From Candidatus Bathyarchaeota archaeon (GTDB lineage: Archaea; Thermoproteota; Bathyarchaeia; 40CM-2-53-6): a stretch of DNA of 48,300 nucleotides. Positions 44,603 to 48,300 of the stretch are shown here, in pieces. How positions within the stretch are numbered: the stretch's first letter is position 1; each line of letters opens with the position of its first letter. Location: positions 12,601 through 60,900 of the forward strand of contig VBBS01000045.1 of the NCBI GenBank assembly GCA_005888745.1, read 5' to 3'. The notes beneath the pieces were generated by a model. It ran no database searches and was not told where the DNA came from. It was given only the letters and a program-made list of their open reading frames with translations. Made by a program: the position numbers and the translations under genes.

Positions 44603-45298
44603 TTAGTCTCCTATCATCCTGTTTTCCGGCGTGAGATATGCCGGTGGTCCGAGGTGTACCTGGTGTTTGGCTTGTGACGCTTGGCGAGGCAGGGCTGTGG
44701 TCATGAAGATCGTAGTTCCTTGGTTTCTGTTCAGTCCTCTCAGCAGAGGGATTAGCAGATTTGTTGCCGAGCCGTCCAAGTCACCGGTTGGCTCGTCAAT
44801 TACGAGTAGCTCCGGTTTGACGGCCAAAGCTCTCGCCAGATCGATTCGTCTTCTCTGTCCGGCACTTAGCCCGTCAGGGTATGAGCGTTCGATCTTGTCT
44901 AATCCAAAGAAGGCGAGGGCTTCTTTGATTCTGTCATCTCGTTCCCTTCTCGGGACCCCTGCGAGCGATAGAGCTAGATGCAGGTTTTGCGAGACTGTCA
45001 TCTGCGGTAGCGCAGTGGGTCTCTGAAAAACCGCGGCTGTCTTAACCAGGCCGCATCGTTTTACAAACGACTCCCGGGTGACGTCGTGCTCACGGAAGCT
45101 TACCGAGCCATGAAACGGCTTCTCCAAGCCTAAGACCACGTTGACTAGCGTTGATTTTCCCCAGCCTGATCCGCCAAGGACTGCAAGGAAGTCTCCTTGA
45201 TCCACTTTGAAAGAAACGCCTTGATCGTAGAGTCTGAGGACCCCTCGGATTGAAGGGTATTCGACTACCACTGACCTGGTTTCCATCATGGATGTCAT
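44603..45298 (-). CDS. FtsE/MacB-like ABC ATPase with altered H-loop
   Basis: A 231-residue nucleotide-binding subunit of the FtsE/LolD/MacB type. Walker A GGSGWGKST (about 42-50), Q-loop AAVFQRPTALP, signature LSAGQRRR and Walker B LLVIDEPTGDLDG are present. The segment after Walker B reads FMTTALPRQ where VMATHD is usual, so the switch His is replaced by Ala. The Walker A Trp is also unusual. ATP binding and dimerisation look possible, but hydrolysis may be weak. It pairs with the membrane protein 5 nt upstream and lies between division genes. Confidence 0.88.
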   Translation of the reverse strand: MTSMMETRSVVVEYPSIRGVLRLYDQGVSFKVDQGDFLAVLGGSGWGKSTLVNVVLGLEKPFHGSVSFREHDVTRESFVKRCGLVKTAAVFQRPTALPQMTVSQNLHLALSLAGVPRRERDDRIKEALAFFGLDKIERSYPDGLSAGQRRRIDLARALAVKPELLVIDEPTGDLDGSATNLLIPLLRGLNRNQGTTIFMTTALPRQASQAKHQVHLGPPAYLTPENRMIGD

Positions 45299-45303
45299 TG
45301 TTG

Positions 45304-45771
45304 TTAGCTCTTGTAGTGCTCAACGAACGAGGAGGATCGTATTCTGCGAAGGCTCGGTAGTGAGTAGAACAATCCTCCTGCGAGTATGAGAGCGAGTGCT
45401 GAAAGGACTAGTTCGCGAATCGGAGCGGTTGCAAAGAATTCTAGCAGTATTACAGGGGAGAATGCTACGAGGGAGCAGATTGCGCCTCTAAAGAAGTAGC
45501 GCAGGAATATCTGCCAGCTGGAGCCCCCGTAGGCGAATAGTGCTAGTTCTTCCCTCGTCCGTCGTGTCGTTGTCGAGACGGCCGCCAGCGCGCAGGTTGG
45601 GGGAACAACTAGGAGAGAGAGCCAGAGGCGTGAGTTGAAGGAGACTGGACCTATGGTTCCGAGGGAGGTTTCAAGAGCCACAATTCCCATTACTAGGATT
45701 GCGAGTAGGTCCGTGGCTTCTCGTGGGATGGCGCCGGATAGGACGATCGGGGTCCAGGATGGCTTTTCCAA
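45304..45771 (-). CDS. FtsX/MacB-like four-helix membrane protein
   Basis: A 155-residue membrane partner of the adjacent ABC ATPase, TTG start. Four helices lie at about 20-40, 48-68, 95-115 and 119-139. The cytoplasmic loop RRTREELALFAYGGSSWQIF matches the R..E(I/L)a.fra.GaS..qI coupling loop of FtsX/MacB permeases. It has the FtsX-type core but no extracytoplasmic domain between helices 1 and 2 beyond a few residues. The C-terminus is basic (SLRRIRSSSF). FtsX itself is a bacterial division protein; the resemblance here is structural, not a proven orthology. Confidence 0.7.
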   Translation of the reverse strand: MEKPSWTPIVLSGAIPREATDLLAILVMGIVALETSLGTIGPVSFNSRLWLSLLVVPPTCALAAVSTTTRRTREELALFAYGGSSWQIFLRYFFRGAICSLVAFSPVILLEFFATAPIRELVLSALALILAGGLFYSLPSLRRIRSSSFVEHYKS

Positions 45772-45786
45772 AATGGAATCGACCTT

Positions 45787-46266
45787 CTATTCTGGGCCTG
45801 CCATAGACCGAAGGAACATTCCGAGTCGTCCTTCGTCATAGGTCCGGATGACTGAGGAGGCGAAGTCGATGTCGAGGTTCATCGAGCGGAGCTTAGATAG
45901 AACGGCGTTCACGTCTTCCTTGTTGCGGGCGACTATGAACACGAGTCCTTCTGGGGTTCCGAGGGAGCTTATGACGTTGAGGGTCTCAGGTATTTCGCAT
46001 ATTTGTTTCAGAATGTCTTCTCTGGATGGGGTGCTGGGGAAGTTGGCAGCTACGATCACTTGTTCCGACAGACCGAGCTTTGAAAAGTCGATCAGTGTTG
46101 TGTATTCGCGAATGATGTGCGCGTCTTCTAAGCGGTTGACTCTGTAGGCGATCACATTGGGATGGAGGGCGAGTTTGCGGCCTATCTCAACGTAGGACTG
46201 TTTGGAGTTCTCCACGAGCTCCGCGAGGATGCGAAGATCAGTTCCGTCGAGGTTCACTTCTCTCAT
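45787..46266 (-). CDS. Lrp/AsnC-family transcription regulator
   Basis: A 159-residue regulator with an N-terminal AsnC helix-turn-helix (LDGTDLRILAELVENSKQSY, RKLALHPNVIAYRVNRLE) and a C-terminal alpha-beta domain (QVIVAANFP, FIVARNKEDV) in the position of the ligand-binding RAM domain. It lies 3 nt after the cdvC stop and 15 nt before the FtsX-like gene, inside the division operon, so it is likely made with these proteins and may autoregulate the operon. The ligand cannot be predicted. Confidence 0.88.
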   Translation of the reverse strand: MREVNLDGTDLRILAELVENSKQSYVEIGRKLALHPNVIAYRVNRLEDAHIIREYTTLIDFSKLGLSEQVIVAANFPSTPSREDILKQICEIPETLNVISSLGTPEGLVFIVARNKEDVNAVLSKLRSMNLDIDFASSVIRTYDEGRLGMFLRSMAGPE

Positions 46267-46269
46267 CCT

Positions 46270-47415
46270 CTATGATGCCTTGAACGATTCGTCCCAGTCG
46301 AAGTAGCGCTTGATGATGTTCTGTGAAACGCTTGGCCGTCGGCCTACGATGATTGTCTCAAAGTCTTCCATCGTAATCGGGTCCGGAATAGCGTTGAGAT
46401 CGTTAGCGGCGCCACTTTGGAAGAAGTCGCGGACCACTTTGATCTGGGTGGACTGGAATAGATCGCGAATGTCTCCTCCCGAATAGCCTTCGGTCCTTCT
46501 CGCTAGCTCCGCGAAGTCGACGTTGTTCTGGAACTTCAGATTCTGAGCATAGATCTGGAACATGTCCATACGGGCTTTGACGTCCGGCAGTGGGACGTAG
46601 ATTCTCTTCTGGAACCGTCGAATAAACGGCTCGTCCAGAACCCATGGCTTGTTTGTCGCCCCGATGAGGTAGACATGTAATTTCTTATTCTTGTCAAGGA
46701 TACCGTCCATCTCCTTGAGGAATTGGTTTCTGACGCGGACCTCTCCGCCAACCTCTTCTCCTCGGACACCCATCAGAGAATCTATTTCGTCGATGAACAC
46801 GATCGCGGGTTGTCCGTTTTCAGAGACGTCTCTCGCCTTAGTGAATAGTTGAGAGACATTTCTCTCAGATTCTCCGAGCCATTTTGACATTAGGGAGGCG
46901 GCGTCAGCGCAGAAGAACATCCCCTTGATCTCGCTCGCAATGGCTGCAGCGAGGAGCGTTTTTCCACAACCAGGAGGCCCGAAGAAGAGTATTCCCCGCG
47001 GCCACCCGAGGGGGAACAGGTCTGGTCTTCGGACTGGAAAGATAATCGACTCTTCGATTGCCCTTTTCGGCTTCTCTAGATCCGCAATGTCGCTCCAGCT
47101 GATGTCCGGTTTCTCGGTTAGGACCCACTGGTCGAGCTTGATAGTCTTAGACTCTCGGGTTTCAGTGGAATCCATGGAATGAGCTATCGGCTCGTCGGAT
47201 TGGAGTTCTTGGATTCGTTTCTTGTAGGCCTCTACGTGTTCTGTGTAGACTTTGTTTTGGGGCGCGGCTGGGTAGAGGGAGCATAGCTTGAGGAGGACCT
47301 CGATCGCTCGTTGGTATTTTGTGGCGGCGAGGCGTTTGGAGCCTTTTCTCTCGAGCTCAATGGCTTCTTTCGCGTATTTTACTGCGAGCGATTCCAGTTC
47401 TTCTGATGCTGAAAT
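46270..47415 (-). CDS. cdvC: CdvC, Vps4-type AAA ATPase (AUU start)
   Basis: AAA ATPase that remodels ESCRT-III filaments in cell division, 381 residues. The first canonical start (ATG 47175) would cut off the MIT domain. The same frame is open upstream to a stop near 47490 and encodes a clear MIT domain (about 3-70: ESLAVKYAKEAIELERKGS, then KYQRAIEVLLKLCSLYP) but contains no ATG, GTG or TTG. ATT 47415 sits 7 nt after GGAAGG and matches the usual protein start (x-SASEELE). Walker A GPPGCGKT (146-153), pore loop MSKWLGESE, Walker B IVFIDEID (about 205-212). Confidence 0.92.
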   Translation of the reverse strand: MSASEELESLAVKYAKEAIELERKGSKRLAATKYQRAIEVLLKLCSLYPAAPQNKVYTEHVEAYKKRIQELQSDEPIAHSMDSTETRESKTIKLDQWVLTEKPDISWSDIADLEKPKRAIEESIIFPVRRPDLFPLGWPRGILFFGPPGCGKTLLAAAIASEIKGMFFCADAASLMSKWLGESERNVSQLFTKARDVSENGQPAIVFIDEIDSLMGVRGEEVGGEVRVRNQFLKEMDGILDKNKKLHVYLIGATNKPWVLDEPFIRRFQKRIYVPLPDVKARMDMFQIYAQNLKFQNNVDFAELARRTEGYSGGDIRDLFQSTQIKVVRDFFQSGAANDLNAIPDPITMEDFETIIVGRRPSVSQNIIKRYFDWDESFKAS

Positions 47416-47422
47416 TTCTTGT

Positions 47423-47428
47423 CCTTCC
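47423..47428 (-). promoter_or_regulatory. Shine-Dalgarno-like site for the AUU start of cdvC
   Basis: GGAAGG on minus, 7 nt before ATT 47415 and 44 nt past the cdvB stop. It is the only SD-like sequence in front of the MIT-coding frame. Confidence 0.5.
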
Positions 47429-47471
47429 TTGTTACACTGAAGGGCTTGGACGGGAGCACTTGTCTCCCGTC

Positions 47472-48275
47472 TTAGTCCATGACTATCTTTCCGTCATCCT
47501 TGAGCCGTTGTAGAGAGCGTCTGATGTCGTCGCTTGGGACCAGCAGCTCTGCGGAACAATTGTTGAGACTCAGTTCGCCATTGTGCGACTTGATGTAATC
47601 GAGTAGCTTGTCTTCCAATGGAGCCTCTTCCGATCCCGAGGTGGTGATGGCGATAGGGATTCTTTGTTCGGGTGCGCGCGTCCCGGCTTCTTGAACGGGT
47701 TGGGCTGCCTCCGGCAAGGGCAGTTCGGGAAATCGCTCCTTCATCTGTTGGGATGCGATGGCGCTGGATTCTTCGAGTACTTTGCGTGCTTCGGTGCTTG
47801 AGGCGCTCATGTCGAAGCCCTGGTCTTCACCGACTTGGCCGGTCTCCATGCTCATGTCGCTGAGCATGTTGTTGACCTCGCCAAGTTCGTTGGCTACTTC
47901 GGGAATGACGCCTGCGATTCTGCCACGGGTCTCGCGTACGACCCCGATAACTGGTGCGATCTGAGCCATTATGTCGCCGAACTCTTCGACTGTCTGCATT
48001 CGGAGGATTACGCGTTCGAGGGCTAGTTCACTGCTAAGTGTAAGATGAGCCATTTTCCGGATCTCCGCGCATTCGTTGGCGTAGAGGGCTGCGTGAGCAG
48101 GGTCCTTGGAGAGTTGGGCGCCGATGCAGCGTTGGAACATTTCCTTGTCTCGTTGCTGGAGCCTGGCGGACATGTGCTCCAGTTTTTCTTTCTGGGATCC
48201 GAGTCTGAACAGAGCTTGCGCTATGCGTTCTTTCAATGGAATAGGATGCACTTTCTCTTCGAACTTGCGGAACAG
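47472..48275 (-). CDS. cdvB: CdvB, ESCRT-III homologue with winged helix (probable CUG start)
   Basis: Main ESCRT-III division protein. The Snf7 core covers about residues 15-150 (LYANECAEIRKMAHL, LRMQTVEEFGDIMAQ), followed by a linker, an ERFPELPLPEA MIM2-like motif for CdvC, and a C-terminal winged helix (about 218-267, LEDKLLDYIKSHNGELSL) that in CdvB proteins binds CdvA. The first standard start is GTG 48251, but in-frame codons upstream add FRKFEEK, the usual start of CdvB. CTG 48275 lies 9 nt after AGGAGG and gives 267 residues. The frame stays open to the window edge, so a start beyond 48300 is not excluded. Confidence 0.9.
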   Translation of the reverse strand: MFRKFEEKVHPIPLKERIAQALFRLGSQKEKLEHMSARLQQRDKEMFQRCIGAQLSKDPAHAALYANECAEIRKMAHLTLSSELALERVILRMQTVEEFGDIMAQIAPVIGVVRETRGRIAGVIPEVANELGEVNNMLSDMSMETGQVGEDQGFDMSASSTEARKVLEESSAIASQQMKERFPELPLPEAAQPVQEAGTRAPEQRIPIAITTSGSEEAPLEDKLLDYIKSHNGELSLNNCSAELLVPSDDIRRSLQRLKDDGKIVMD

Positions 48276-48284
48276 ACTTTGAAT

Positions 48285-48290
48285 CCTCCT
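48285..48290 (-). promoter_or_regulatory. Strong Shine-Dalgarno site before cdvB
   Basis: AGGAGG on minus, 9 nt before CTG 48275 and directly before an in-frame ATT at 48284. It indicates initiation here, upstream of GTG 48251. Confidence 0.55.
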
Positions 48291-48300
48291 AAGTCTCCCT

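Overview
The window reads as archaeal, most likely Thermoproteota related to Nitrososphaeria/Thaumarchaeota or Aigarchaeota. The evidence is a complete Cdv (ESCRT-type) division set, an A-type ATP synthase, a group II chaperonin, archaeal aldolase and triosephosphate isomerase, KaiC-family ATPases, and TATA boxes about 26 nt upstream of nearly leaderless genes. A CuA-type haem-copper oxidase, a haem A synthase and a blue copper protein point to aerobic respiration. The lineage assignment is inference from gene content only. I found no tRNA, rRNA, CRISPR array or insertion sequence.

Layout. 1-3.5 kb (minus): stator and membrane genes of the ATP synthase (H/G, E, I, K). 3.6-4.2 kb (plus): a degenerate N-formylglutamate-amidohydrolase-like gene. 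4.1-12.9 kb (minus): an eight-gene operon encoding only the membrane arm of complex I (A-H-J-K-M'-L-M-N); genes B, C, D and I are absent and M' is broken. 13-16.2 kb: a prenyl diphosphate synthase and a secreted beta-helix/seven-bladed-propeller protein. 16.7-22.1 kb: a membrane-anchored cupredoxin, then a cytochrome oxidase cluster (half-size CtaA, subunit II, fused I+III, IV, a membrane protein of unknown function). 22.2-24.6 kb: a gluconeogenic operon (aldolase, class I FBPase, TIM). 24.7-27 kb: a frameshifted CoA-disulfide-reductase-like flavoprotein running in frame into a phosphoglycerate-dehydrogenase-like protein. 27-32 kb: AsnRS, two unrecognised proteins and a thermosome subunit. 32-36.6 kb: a kinase-like protein, a membrane protein, a soluble KaiC-like ATPase facing a membrane-anchored KaiC-like ATPase with an extracytoplasmic domain, and a 47-residue zinc ribbon. 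36.8-42.8 kb: an MDR dehydrogenase, a small RHH-like protein, an M24 peptidase, a Nudix hydrolase, CysRS and a sugar-phosphate nucleotidyltransferase.

42.9-48.3 kb (minus) is the most interesting part. A tightly packed operon reads cdvB (with winged helix) - cdvC - Lrp/AsnC regulator - FtsX-like four-helix membrane protein - FtsE/MacB-like ABC ATPase - second ESCRT-III gene without winged helix - cdvA. An FtsEX-like ABC module and a transcription factor thus sit between the core genes of the archaeal ESCRT division machine. The ATPase lacks the H-loop histidine. The first two genes have no usable AUG: cdvC appears to start at AUU and cdvB at CUG, each behind a Shine-Dalgarno-like sequence.

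Respiration genes dominate the left half: complex I membrane arm, CuA oxidase with its haem A synthase, a likely copper electron donor, and the ATP synthase. The oxidase keeps the D-channel residues but has Met where the K-channel Lys is expected. Three places (near 10.2, 25.4 and 26.0 kb) look like short deletions in otherwise well conserved genes. They may be real decay or assembly errors and should be checked in reads.
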